Source of the DNA: a bacterium
GTDB lineage: Bacteria > Bacillota > Bacilli > Lactobacillales > Streptococcaceae
Length of the DNA: 50,352 nucleotides
Assembly (NCBI GenBank): GCA_905221125.1
Contig: CAJNBY010000015.1
Span: forward strand, 1-50,352
Direction of reading: 5' to 3'
The translations under genes were made by a program, and so were the position numbers. Position 1 is the stretch's first letter. The number at the start of each line of letters is the position of its first letter. Below are positions 8,549 through 18,304 of this stretch, in pieces. The notes beneath the pieces are model-generated. The model saw only the letters and a program-made list of their open reading frames with translations. It ran no database searches and was not told the origin of the DNA.

Positions 8549-9622
8549 TTATTGCCAAGCACCTGAGTTGCCAACGTAGTAACCATCTGGCGTGTAGGTA
8601 TTGCGAAGCATCTTACCTGATGAAGCTAGATAATACCACTTACCATTGTCTTTGACCCAATCATTCGCAAGCATGGCACCAGAAGAACTTACATAATACC
8701 ATTCTCCCTTATCATAAACCCAAGTGCTTGCTTTCATGGATCCTGAAATTGATAAATAGTACCACTTGCCTTGGTCATAAAGCCAGTCACCAGCAATCAT
8801 AGCCCCTGATAATTTAAAGGCATACCAATTGCCACCTTGATAGAGCCAAGTTTGATTGAACATGACTCCTTTATCGTTCATAAAGTACCAAGTTCCCTTG
8901 TCCTTAACCCAATCGTTCTGCACTAATTGACCTTGTTTTTGATAGTACCAGTTTTGGTTTGATTTTAGCCAGCTTTCTGCTTTTACAATCGGATAAAGTT
9001 CTTTGAAAGTTCCTCCATCATATTTGTGACTGATAGATTTTAGTTTTTCAAGTTTCAACTCGTTATTGTCATAGTCTGCCCAAGCAAAGACTTTTTGACC
9101 ATTGACAGTCTCTGGTAAGGTAGCAGTGTAAGTCTTGGTTTGATAGTCCCATTTTGTATCAAGGTAGGTGTATTGATCATTTGATTCTTTAATATGGTAG
9201 TAGCCTCTCTTTCCACTATCATTATGAATATCATCCACAACTTTCGTTGACCAGGTCTTCACTTCGTTTCCGCTCTTGGCCTCTACCTTGATATCTCCTC
9301 TATAGCCATATGGAACATAGAAATTCAGGTAACGCCCTTCTTCCCCGATCATAGACTTGTCCTTTTCTTGACCTAGGAAATTGACTGTCTGATCTTGACC
9401 ATTGAGACTAACCGTCCACTCGATTTTCTCGGTTTTTGGCAAATCCAATACTTTAATATCCACTTCATGGCCATTATTAAATCGGAGAATCTTGCCATCT
9501 TGATACTGAACGCCGCATTTAACAACCCATTCTTCTTTTAGCTCGAATGCCTGACCTGAATGAGGAAAAGCCAGTAAAGCTAGGCCTGCTAGAGACAAAC
9601 CAAATAGTGTGATTTTTTTCAT
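8549..9622 (-). CDS. Choline-binding surface protein
   Basis: A secreted 357-aa protein. The signal peptide covers residues 1-26, cleaved around GQA-FE. A unique domain of about 190 residues follows, rich in beta-strand-like alternation and aromatic residues. From about residue 217 come six choline-binding repeats of 20-22 aa (pattern W-x-x-x-x-G-x-WYY-x-x-x-x-G-x-M) and a short tail. The repeats anchor the protein to phosphocholine on teichoic acid. I do not recognise the N-terminal domain: no amidase, lysozyme or CHAP motif is visible. It is monocistronic, with a strong promoter, RBS AAGGAGG and its own terminator. Confidence 0.93.
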   Translation of the reverse strand: MKKITLFGLSLAGLALLAFPHSGQAFELKEEWVVKCGVQYQDGKILRFNNGHEVDIKVLDLPKTEKIEWTVSLNGQDQTVNFLGQEKDKSMIGEEGRYLNFYVPYGYRGDIKVEAKSGNEVKTWSTKVVDDIHNDSGKRGYYHIKESNDQYTYLDTKWDYQTKTYTATLPETVNGQKVFAWADYDNNELKLEKLKSISHKYDGGTFKELYPIVKAESWLKSNQNWYYQKQGQLVQNDWVKDKGTWYFMNDKGVMFNQTWLYQGGNWYAFKLSGAMIAGDWLYDQGKWYYLSISGSMKASTWVYDKGEWYYVSSSGAMLANDWVKDNGKWYYLASSGKMLRNTYTPDGYYVGNSGAWQ

Positions 9623-9652
9623 TGTAAATCCTCCTTAACTTTTATTATGTTA

Positions 9653-9680
9653 ATTATATCACTATGTTTTTAATTTGCAA
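9653..9680 (-). promoter_or_regulatory. Promoter of choline-binding protein gene
   Basis: A -35 TTGCAA (9675-9680) and a consensus -10 TATAAT (9653-9658) with 16-bp spacing on the minus strand; the -10 is extended (TGA-TATAAT). Confidence 0.75.
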
Positions 9681-9704
9681 ATATTATCCTAAATATGCAA
9701 TCAA

Positions 9705-9734
9705 AAAACCTCTGAGATTCTTCTCAAAGGTTTT
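9705..9734 (-). terminator. Terminator of pyrG
   Basis: Stem AAAACCT-TGAGA / TCTCA-AGGTTTT with one mismatch and a 4-nt loop, followed on the minus strand by T. It lies 8 bp after the pyrG stop codon. Confidence 0.8.
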
Positions 9735-9741
9735 GATTTAG

Positions 9742-11361
<1,620 letters not shown>

Positions 11362-11494
11362 CTAAAATGCTCAAGGCCTTGTTAACTACGAGGGGACATA
11401 GGAAACAAGACCCTACTAATAAGATAATCTGGGACGACTGCACCAGATTCACAACTAAAATACAAGAAGATAACTTCTTGAAAAAACAAAAATA

Positions 11495-11515
11495 GCTCCC
11501 TAAGAACTAGGGAGC
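11495..11515 (-). terminator. pyrG leader attenuator
   Basis: Perfect 8-bp stem GCTCCCTA / TAGGGAGC with a 5-nt loop, then a T-rich tract on the minus strand, all inside the leader between the promoter and pyrG. Its C/T-rich 5' arm can pair with a run of G added at the transcript's 5' end, which would prevent the terminator from forming. This is the arrangement described for pyrG in Bacillus subtilis and Lactococcus lactis. Confidence 0.85.
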
Positions 11516-11534
11516 CCCGACCTCTAAAAGAGGT

Positions 11535-11574
11535 GCCCGAACAATATGATACCTAAAAATAGGATAATTGTCAA
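11535..11574 (-). promoter_or_regulatory. pyrG promoter with GGGC start (reiterative-G control)
   Basis: Minus strand: perfect -35 TTGACA (11569-11574), 17-bp spacer, -10 TATCAT (11546-11551), then exactly 7 nt to GGGC (11538-11535). When CTP is scarce RNA polymerase stalls before the C and adds extra G residues, which act as the antiterminator. An additional hairpin ACCTC / GAGGT lies between the start and the attenuator. Confidence 0.85.
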
Positions 11575-11584
11575 TAGCTAATTT

Positions 11585-12172
11585 CTATTCCTCGATATTT
11601 TCAGAATCATCGTCTGAAAACTCATCATCTTCTTCGTTGAGATCCACGTCTTCTCCCAAGTCATCTGGGGCGATTTCGTTGATTTCTGCATCGTAAGCTT
11701 CAACTTCATTTTTCTCATCATCTGGATTTTCATCATCGTATGAAAGAGCTGGATCTGCTTCGTATGCATCTTCGTCTTCTGGATCATCTGCATTGTAGTC
11801 AATGGCATCTGAATCGCCATCCATGAAGGCATTGACACGTTTTTTCTTAGCTTTTGGTGCTACTTCATCGTCGTCATTTTCTTCAAGAGCAATGATCTCT
11901 TCGTCGATTTCGTCCACACCATACCATGAACGAAGACCCCATTTGTTGTCTCCAAGTGAAATGAAGCTACCGTCAAAGTTCAACTCTGTGTAGAACAAAG
12001 GCAAAGCTTCACGGATATCGCTGTTTGATGTTCCAAGGTAGTTTTGAATTTCGTTTACAAGATCGCTAAAATGCATCTCATGATCGCGACCACGAAGTTC
12101 CAAGATAGCACGCGCTACCTCAATCATAGATAGTTCACTTTTTTCTTGCCCAGCAAATACTTCTAATTCCAA
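11585..12172 (-). CDS. rpoE: DNA-directed RNA polymerase subunit delta
   Basis: Delta is a Firmicutes-specific RNA polymerase subunit that promotes core recycling and transcription selectivity. It is 195 aa: a globular N-terminal HARE-HTH-type domain (about residues 1-90, with [15 protein letters not shown]), a short basic KAKKKR patch near residue 110, and a highly acidic Asp/Glu-rich disordered tail. I chose a TTG start at 12172 ([11 protein letters not shown]). The strong RBS GAGGAG lies 7-8 nt upstream of it. The ATG at 12187 overlaps that RBS and would add five residues not found in the family. Confidence 0.95.
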   Translation of the reverse strand: MELEVFAGQEKSELSMIEVARAILELRGRDHEMHFSDLVNEIQNYLGTSNSDIREALPLFYTELNFDGSFISLGDNKWGLRSWYGVDEIDEEIIALEENDDDEVAPKAKKKRVNAFMDGDSDAIDYNADDPEDEDAYEADPALSYDDENPDDEKNEVEAYDAEINEIAPDDLGEDVDLNEEDDEFSDDDSENIEE

Positions 12173-12244
12173 AGCGTTTCTCCTCATTTATACTACTATC
12201 GCCAGAGCGAATAGACTCTGACCTCATTTTATCATTTACTCTTT

Positions 12245-12273
12245 ATTTTACGATAATTTTGCGGAATAGTCAA
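12245..12273 (-). promoter_or_regulatory. Promoter of rpoE
   Basis: A -35 TTGACT (12268-12273) and a -10 TAAAAT (12245-12250) with 17-bp spacing on the minus strand. rpoE is therefore transcribed independently of the accessory block upstream. Confidence 0.75.
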
Positions 12274-12327
12274 AGGTTAAGGGGGAGAAAGTGAGATGAT
12301 TTGAACTGGCTAACTTCTCAAAGTAAC

Positions 12328-12352
12328 TTCCACTTGCCTGACCAAAGTGGAA
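12328..12352 (-). terminator. Possible terminator closing the accessory block
   Basis: An 8-bp perfect stem TTCCACTT / AAGTGGAA with a 9-nt loop lies between the endonuclease remnant and the rpoE promoter. No long T-tract follows, so function as a terminator is uncertain. Confidence 0.4.
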
Positions 12353-12370
12353 ATTAGTCTAAAACGGATT

Positions 12371-12530
12371 TTTATTTCTTTGCTACCTAGTCAATGACAT
12401 CGTAAAGTTGATTTTCAATATCAATCCAGATGAATTCAATCCCGATTTCGCCATTTTTAAATTTGGTCAATCGAATACCATTGATTTCCAGTTCATTGAG
12501 TCGTTGGCCTGTCAAGACTTCTCGTTCCTG
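12371..12530 (-). pseudogene. 3' remnant of a restriction endonuclease gene (duplicate)
   Basis: About 160 bp aligns without gaps to the last 52 codons of the intact endonuclease gene (15351-15510). By my count 134 of 156 bases match (86%). The remnant keeps the reading frame (LTGQRLNELEINGIRLTKF) but has TAG where the intact copy has a Trp codon, five residues before the natural end. Similarity stops abruptly at about 12527. No start codon or upstream coding sequence remains. With the intact end it forms direct repeats flanking the primase-helicase gene. Confidence 0.88.
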
Positions 12531-12570
12531 CAAAATGAAAATCATACATAGAAATTTTTTAAAATTTTCT

Positions 12571-15249
12571 CTATCCTAGACCTGCTATTATTTCAGAAGC
12601 TATACTAGCTGATTCCAAACGTAGTATGGTCATTTCATCTACCTTCCCTAATAATGGCATTGCACCATACCAAACAATGGTCTTGTTCACCAATAGAATA
12701 GGCGTGACTATTTTTGATTGAGTAAAAGACACTTTAATCTTCTTGCTCTTCAACTGGAATAGCCATGATTTGTTTGCAACAGTCTCTGGTATACATATCT
12801 CAATTTGACTAATCCTAAATTCTTTTAGAAAATTCATCAGTTTTGTCTGGTGTACATAAGGTAAAATAAGCATACATTCCTGTCTTTCCCCTGCTAAGTC
12901 CTCCTTCAACACATTCTCATATCTACTATCAACATAAACGAATTGTTTCTCCTCACCCTCAATGGCACGATAATCCATCTTTCGATAAGCTACTTGTCGT
13001 TTCTGAAACATCTTTTCTAAATAAGGAACATGAATATCCACATAATCGAAAATCCGCACTAAAGACTTATCCTTGTAGTTTCTATGGATCCGACCTGCGT
13101 ACTGAATCAAATTATTTTTCCAAGAAAAGGGTGCTGCCAAGATAAGCGTGTCTAGCCGAGGTAAGTCAAAACCTTCGCCAATGTATTTTCCAGTAGACAA
13201 CAAAACAAATCCTTTATCTAGCTGTTCTAGCGTCTCTAGTAAACTTGTTCTCTCTCGGACTTTGGTTTTTCCACTAATAATATAAAAATCATCAATCTCT
13301 TTCTCTTTCAATAATTTTTCAAAGACATCTATCTGTTGAATTCGATTTACTAGAACCAAGATATTCCGACCTTCTGCCACTTGGTCTAGAATATCCTTGA
13401 GAATCATCTGATTCCTTACTGAGTCAGTAGCAATCCAATCACTAAGCTGGATAAAATTACTTGCTTTGGTCTTTTCAATCTCCAAATGACCAAAAGAAGT
13501 GAATCTTAATTGCAATTGCCGTTTAAAATCCGTTTCCCTCTTATCAGCAGTATGGAGTATCTCACCAATTCTCTGAAAAACGATAGGCTCATGACCATTC
13601 TTACGCTCAGGCGTAGCCGTCAAACCGTAAAGATACTTCCCTCTAAACTGAGCAACAACTTTTTCAAACATCAAGGCAGAGACATGATGACACTCATCCA
13701 CAATCATCATCTCATACTCATCCAAAAGGCTTTGACTATTTTCCAACTTAAATAGAAATTGAATCATAACAACATCAACCAGTTTACTCAGCCATTTCTT
13801 AGTCCCACCGTACTGCCCAACATAGCCTATTACCTTTTCACGACCTGATGCCGTATAACGGGTAGCTTCTTCCTCTTCGAAAGTCAAAAAATGGTTTAAA
13901 CGATCCAGCCATTGGTCTAAGAGTTGCTTATTATGAACTAGGATAATTGTTTTGGTCTTCCGTTCAGAGATGAGAGCAGCACCTAAAACGGTCTTCCCAA
14001 AACCAGTCTCCGCATGGAGTAAACCATTTTCTTTGGAAATCATATCTGACAGGGCTAACTCTTGCTCAAAAGTGAGTTCTCCCTTAAATTCCACTCTAAT
14101 AGACCTTTGTACCTTTCTCCTATCTTCCACAGATACCTGCTTAAATTTATCTTGCAATGAATATAGCAAGCCTCTTGGCAGCCATAAATAATGATCGGAT
14201 TCTCCAAATAAATACATTCGCTCAGGAATTTGATAGGTTGGCTGTCGCATAGCCTGCTTTAAATAAAATTCGGGATTAGAAAATGAAGCCATATTTTTCA
14301 AGAAAAACAGTGTCTTTGGTGTCACAGACGATTTTTTAAGTTGGATAGTATTGGATAAGACGATCTGCAACTCCTTGTCCAATTCTTGCTTGCCTAACTC
14401 CTCTTGAATTAACAGTGCCACTTTAGCAGTTGAAATCCTCTGGATTTCTTGTAGATACCTCCATTGGTCTTCATAAGGTTGAAAATGTTCATCCACAAAG
14501 ACCGTTCGCCCTTGATGATAAGCTTCTCCTTGAAAAGGAAGGGCAATCAAATTACCAAATCCACCTTTAGGAAGAACATCCTGATTTGGAAACATGCGAT
14601 CAAAAGAATCAAAGGACAGTTGCATACTTTCCTGCATTGCCAGTTCTAACAGTTTCTTTCCAAACAAGCGAGCCTCTCGACTCGGAATCGCTTCCTCAAA
14701 GAAGAACCAAATATGGAGTCCGTGACCCGAACGAGAAATCTCTAGATGGACTTCCATCTGGCGTTCCCTGGCTATTCTTCGAATGGTTAAACCGGCTTCT
14801 TTCCAATCTCCTTCGTCCAAATCCAGTACCAAAAAATAACAGCTATCATCTAAGTGCATAGGAAAGATACCGATGGCTGTCTCCCCACGAAAATGAGATT
14901 TCAAAACGGAATCCGTCAATGTCTGGAAACTCCGTTTTTCAGGCGGCAACTGCTTCCAACCATAATCATAGGATGGAAAATACTGAATTTTCCCTTGATC
15001 ATTGATAAAACTCTTAGCATAAACATCATAACGGCCAGCAAACACAGAGGTAAACAATTGTAATTTTTCTTGCGTCGTCAAGTGACTACTTTGAAGTTGG
15101 AACATCTCCTCGAACTGAGAGCGTTCCATCACAAACTGACTCTTGTCTTTAAGACGTTTACACAAGAAAAACTCACTATCCCCATTAAAAGAAGAAAAGA
15201 CATCAAGTACTTCTACCACAATTCCATCCAAAGACACAAAAACAGCCAT
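12571..15249 (-). CDS. TOTE-type archaeo-eukaryotic primase / SF2 helicase fusion protein
   Basis: An 892-aa two-enzyme protein. An archaeo-eukaryotic primase domain spans about residues 110-280: metal-binding DLD at 143-145, SRSGHGLHIW at 172-181, and FPNQDVLPKGGFGNLIALPFQ-type motifs at 220-240. A superfamily II helicase follows: Walker A AETGFGKT (413-420), DECH box (518-521), a GLTATPERKNG motif III region and AGRIHR motif VI. This domain order is that of the TOTE conflict-system primase-helicases. I chose the ATG at 15249 (MAVFVSLDG), preceded by a near-perfect AAGGAGGTGA; the upstream in-frame ATG has no RBS. It lies downstream of the endonuclease gene, co-oriented, flanked by the duplicated endonuclease 3' ends. 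A role in anti-phage or mobile-element conflict is inferred from family and context. Confidence 0.85.
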   Translation of the reverse strand: MAVFVSLDGIVVEVLDVFSSFNGDSEFFLCKRLKDKSQFVMERSQFEEMFQLQSSHLTTQEKLQLFTSVFAGRYDVYAKSFINDQGKIQYFPSYDYGWKQLPPEKRSFQTLTDSVLKSHFRGETAIGIFPMHLDDSCYFLVLDLDEGDWKEAGLTIRRIARERQMEVHLEISRSGHGLHIWFFFEEAIPSREARLFGKKLLELAMQESMQLSFDSFDRMFPNQDVLPKGGFGNLIALPFQGEAYHQGRTVFVDEHFQPYEDQWRYLQEIQRISTAKVALLIQEELGKQELDKELQIVLSNTIQLKKSSVTPKTLFFLKNMASFSNPEFYLKQAMRQPTYQIPERMYLFGESDHYLWLPRGLLYSLQDKFKQVSVEDRRKVQRSIRVEFKGELTFEQELALSDMISKENGLLHAETGFGKTVLGAALISERKTKTIILVHNKQLLDQWLDRLNHFLTFEEEEATRYTASGREKVIGYVGQYGGTKKWLSKLVDVVMIQFLFKLENSQSLLDEYEMMIVDECHHVSALMFEKVVAQFRGKYLYGLTATPERKNGHEPIVFQRIGEILHTADKRETDFKRQLQLRFTSFGHLEIEKTKASNFIQLSDWIATDSVRNQMILKDILDQVAEGRNILVLVNRIQQIDVFEKLLKEKEIDDFYIISGKTKVRERTSLLETLEQLDKGFVLLSTGKYIGEGFDLPRLDTLILAAPFSWKNNLIQYAGRIHRNYKDKSLVRIFDYVDIHVPYLEKMFQKRQVAYRKMDYRAIEGEEKQFVYVDSRYENVLKEDLAGERQECMLILPYVHQTKLMNFLKEFRISQIEICIPETVANKSWLFQLKSKKIKVSFTQSKIVTPILLVNKTIVWYGAMPLLGKVDEMTILRLESASIASEIIAGLG

Positions 15250-15351
15250 AAGAGTCACCTCCTTGATTCCTATAGGCTGATTATAACAAGAATAGCTGAA
15301 ATTGTACACGAAAATAAAATCCCTTACTTGTTACAATAGCTTTGAAAACTT

Positions 15352-16929
15352 TTATTTCTTTGCTACCCAGCCGATGGCATCGCTTGGGGGATTTTCGGTA
15401 TCAATCCAAATAAATTCAATACCGATTTCCCCATTTTTAAACTTAGTCAAACGAATACCGTTGATTTCCAGTTCATTGAGTCGTTGACCCGTCAAGACTT
15501 CTCGTTTTTTCAACTGGAACACACCACGTAAAATCCAATTCCCAAGGATTTCTTGCTTATCAGTTGACTGAATTGCCTTTCCAGCTTCTTGATTTATATA
15601 GGCGTTAATAACATCCCCAGAAGATAAAAAGCGTAGTTTAAAAGTTCTTTCTTCTTTAGGTAAAGCCAATTTTTTAGTTCCAGGTTCAAAAGTCCCAAAT
15701 CCAGGACCAAAGAAGTCTGGTCTTTCGTCGTGAAAGTTTTTCGAGTCAGGCAGAGGAATGTAAACTTCGCTAACTGGACGGTACACTAACTGCTCAATTT
15801 CTTTACTGAGTTTTTCATTACCAGTCTCGTGGACAAAGTTTATCAAATTCTCACGAATGGTCTTCATCTGAACTTTTTCTTCCTTGCTAGTCCACTTTTT
15901 CAACAGGATTTCTTCTAAAGAGAAGGTCACAAAAGCTAGTTCTTCTGGAGCAAAACTATCCTTAAATTTATCCTGAATCTTTAAAATCCGTGGTAGACGA
16001 TCTTTCTTAGCTAATTTTGAACCACCATTAAAGGCATTGAAACCAGAGTTTTCTTCCACATTTCCATGTTTATCTGTAATAACCCAAGACACTGTTTCTA
16101 AGACATCGGTTTTATCTTTTTCAGCTGTCAGCAAATGAAGATTTTCAAAGAGAGAAAAAGGATCTTCAATATAATGAACGTCCCAAGTATCTACCACAAT
16201 GTCTTTATTATTAAAAGTCATGTGGAGCTGACTGTCAGCTGCCGTGTACTTGTAGTGGTGTTGCCCATCCGTAAATCGAAAATTGGTTGGATTGTTTTTG
16301 GTAGTTGATCCTTCAATGACCAGATTATCAATATTGACTGGTAAATAAGATGTTTCACCAACAAAAATCTTAGGATTTTCTCCCTTTGGTGTCGGCATCA
16401 AAACGTGATAAACAGCTTCAACATTGACCGAATCTGAGTTAAAACCCTTTATTTGTGCCTTAGAAGATTCGATTCTCTGATTTCTCAAAGTCGCAATTTT
16501 TCGTGCCAACTCTTCATAGCGTTGATAGTTTTTCTTATCTGCTGTTTCTTTATCTGCTGAAATATCTGCATGGAATTTGATATCACCCAACAATTCCGTC
16601 CAAGATTGAGAATCTTTCTTAAACTGAGCGATTTTTTGGTCTCCCGAATTAATTCCAAAAGATTTAATACCCACTAGGTATTTATGATTTTCATCCACAA
16701 CGACAGAGGCATCATAGGAGGTATTGGCAATATCTTCCCCAACCGCATTAAAAGCCTTCTGGAAGACTGTTTCTTGAAATTTAGAATTAACAATCGGAGC
16801 AACATAATTCTCTGTTTGTCCCTCATCTTCGGACTCAGCCTTTTGAGAGAAAGCTTGGCTCAAGCTAGCGAAGTTGGTAATTAAGGTTTTGTATTTGTCT
16901 TTTTGTTCAGACTTTAGATGTTCCCACAT
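15352..16929 (-). CDS. Putative type II restriction endonuclease
   Basis: A 525-aa protein directly downstream of a C5 cytosine methyltransferase gene (70 bp gap), the usual place for a cognate endonuclease. I do not recognise the exact family. A possible PD-(D/E)XK-like core is seen near the N-terminus: YDASVVVD (Asp73), then YLVGIKS (Lys89), followed by GDQKIAQFKK. The residue before Ile-Lys is Gly rather than Asp/Glu, so the assignment is tentative. The C-terminal segment (LTGQRLNELEINGIRL) is duplicated as a remnant at 12371-12530. I chose the ATG at 16929 behind RBS AGAGGGTG; the GTG two codons upstream overlaps that RBS. Confidence 0.65.
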   Translation of the reverse strand: MWEHLKSEQKDKYKTLITNFASLSQAFSQKAESEDEGQTENYVAPIVNSKFQETVFQKAFNAVGEDIANTSYDASVVVDENHKYLVGIKSFGINSGDQKIAQFKKDSQSWTELLGDIKFHADISADKETADKKNYQRYEELARKIATLRNQRIESSKAQIKGFNSDSVNVEAVYHVLMPTPKGENPKIFVGETSYLPVNIDNLVIEGSTTKNNPTNFRFTDGQHHYKYTAADSQLHMTFNNKDIVVDTWDVHYIEDPFSLFENLHLLTAEKDKTDVLETVSWVITDKHGNVEENSGFNAFNGGSKLAKKDRLPRILKIQDKFKDSFAPEELAFVTFSLEEILLKKWTSKEEKVQMKTIRENLINFVHETGNEKLSKEIEQLVYRPVSEVYIPLPDSKNFHDERPDFFGPGFGTFEPGTKKLALPKEERTFKLRFLSSGDVINAYINQEAGKAIQSTDKQEILGNWILRGVFQLKKREVLTGQRLNELEINGIRLTKFKNGEIGIEFIWIDTENPPSDAIGWVAKK

Positions 16930-16999
16930 AAGCACCCTCTTTTCTATTTTCAGTATATCAAAAGAAGATTAGTTTTTCACTAACCCTCTTATATATTCG

Positions 17000-18220
17000 T
17001 TAATTAATACTGTAAAATTCGAGATTTCCTCGTTTTTTAACCAATTTTAAATAATCTTCACCAGACAGAAGGGCTAGACCATCATCATAAGATTGGATTT
17101 TTTCAAGAGCCTGGTCATAGCTATCCACAAATTCCTTGACATAAGATTGCCCTTCAAATTGTCCATTCATCTTGGTGTAGATAATGGCGAATTTTCCTGA
17201 GCGGTCAAGTTGAGATTTTCCTTGGCTTTCGTTCAAAGCCTTGGCAACATTTTCCGCGATACGTTTGATCACAGGAACGACCACACTATTTCCAGCCTGC
17301 TTGTAGAGCTGACCATTGGAAACCCCTTCTGGGATTTTAAAAGATTTAGGATAACCTTGAACATTAAAAGTTTCTTTCGGTGTCAGCTTACGAATATCCC
17401 CACTGTCCGTTAAAATCAATGGAACATTATGTCCACCTGTTCCCATGTTTGCTGTTAGGGTAGGGACGACACCGTTTTTATTTTCACGGACATATTGACG
17501 GCGCCACTGGTAAACCGTATCTTGACTGGTCACTTCAAACTTCAACTGGTCGTAGAAATTTTGCTTGCCTTCACGATAGTAGTAGACTTCATCAAGCTGG
17601 TCACCAAAGTTAATGACGTCTTGAAGAGTCGTAGTCAGTTTGATTTCCTCTGGAAATTCAAACAAGTCATAAGCTTCCTTGGTATCAAAACCAACGATGT
17701 AGATCCGCTCACGGTTTTGAGGGATATTTCCGTAGTCTTTCCCGTTGAGAACCTTCCACTTAATAAAGTAGTTGTTCTCGGTCAAAGCTTCACGAATAAC
17801 CTTGAAGGTATTACCATGGTCATGACCTACCATGTTCTTGACATTTTCGATGAAAATAGCGCGAGGTTTGCATCCCTCAATCATGCGAAGCAATTCGAAG
17901 AAAAGATCGCCACGATCATCATCAAATCCCTTGCGATAACCCGCAATGCTAAAGGCCTGACAAGGGAAACCTCCCATAATCACATCCACGCGCTCAGCTG
18001 GAATGTCCTCTGGCTGAACATCGTGAATATCACGACCATCCAAATAGGTATCTGGATGGTTTAATTGATAAGTCTGACGCGCATACTTATCAAATTCATT
18101 GGCATACACCACTCTGAACTCGTTGGTCTGTTCAAATCCCAACTCAATTCCCCCAACACCTGAGAAGAAGGCTGCAATGTTGTACTTCTCAGAGCGGTTC
18201 GAACTTACAGAATTTGTCAT
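17000..18220 (-). CDS. DNA (cytosine-5-)-methyltransferase
   Basis: A 406-aa type II modification enzyme. The ordered C5-MTase motifs are all visible: motif I FSGVGGIELGF (19-29), motif IV GGFPCQAFS with catalytic Cys87, motif VI ENVKN (125-129), motif VIII QNRERIYIVGF, motif IX RKLTPKETFNVQGYP and motif X QAGNSVVVPVI. The target-recognition region between VIII and IX (roughly 185-275) is unfamiliar, so I do not predict the recognition sequence. About 60 residues extend past motif X (IIYTKMNGQFEG onward), longer than a minimal enzyme. It starts 84 bp after the OLD gene and leads into the putative endonuclease. Confidence 0.93.
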   Translation of the reverse strand: MTNSVSSNRSEKYNIAAFFSGVGGIELGFEQTNEFRVVYANEFDKYARQTYQLNHPDTYLDGRDIHDVQPEDIPAERVDVIMGGFPCQAFSIAGYRKGFDDDRGDLFFELLRMIEGCKPRAIFIENVKNMVGHDHGNTFKVIREALTENNYFIKWKVLNGKDYGNIPQNRERIYIVGFDTKEAYDLFEFPEEIKLTTTLQDVINFGDQLDEVYYYREGKQNFYDQLKFEVTSQDTVYQWRRQYVRENKNGVVPTLTANMGTGGHNVPLILTDSGDIRKLTPKETFNVQGYPKSFKIPEGVSNGQLYKQAGNSVVVPVIKRIAENVAKALNESQGKSQLDRSGKFAIIYTKMNGQFEGQSYVKEFVDSYDQALEKIQSYDDGLALLSGEDYLKLVKKRGNLEFYSIN

Positions 18221-18304
18221 GTAGTAACCTGCTTTCTAATGAACATATTCATAGACACATTTAAAAAAGTTGATTTTCATAGCAGAAAATATTTTAGCAT
18301 TTAA

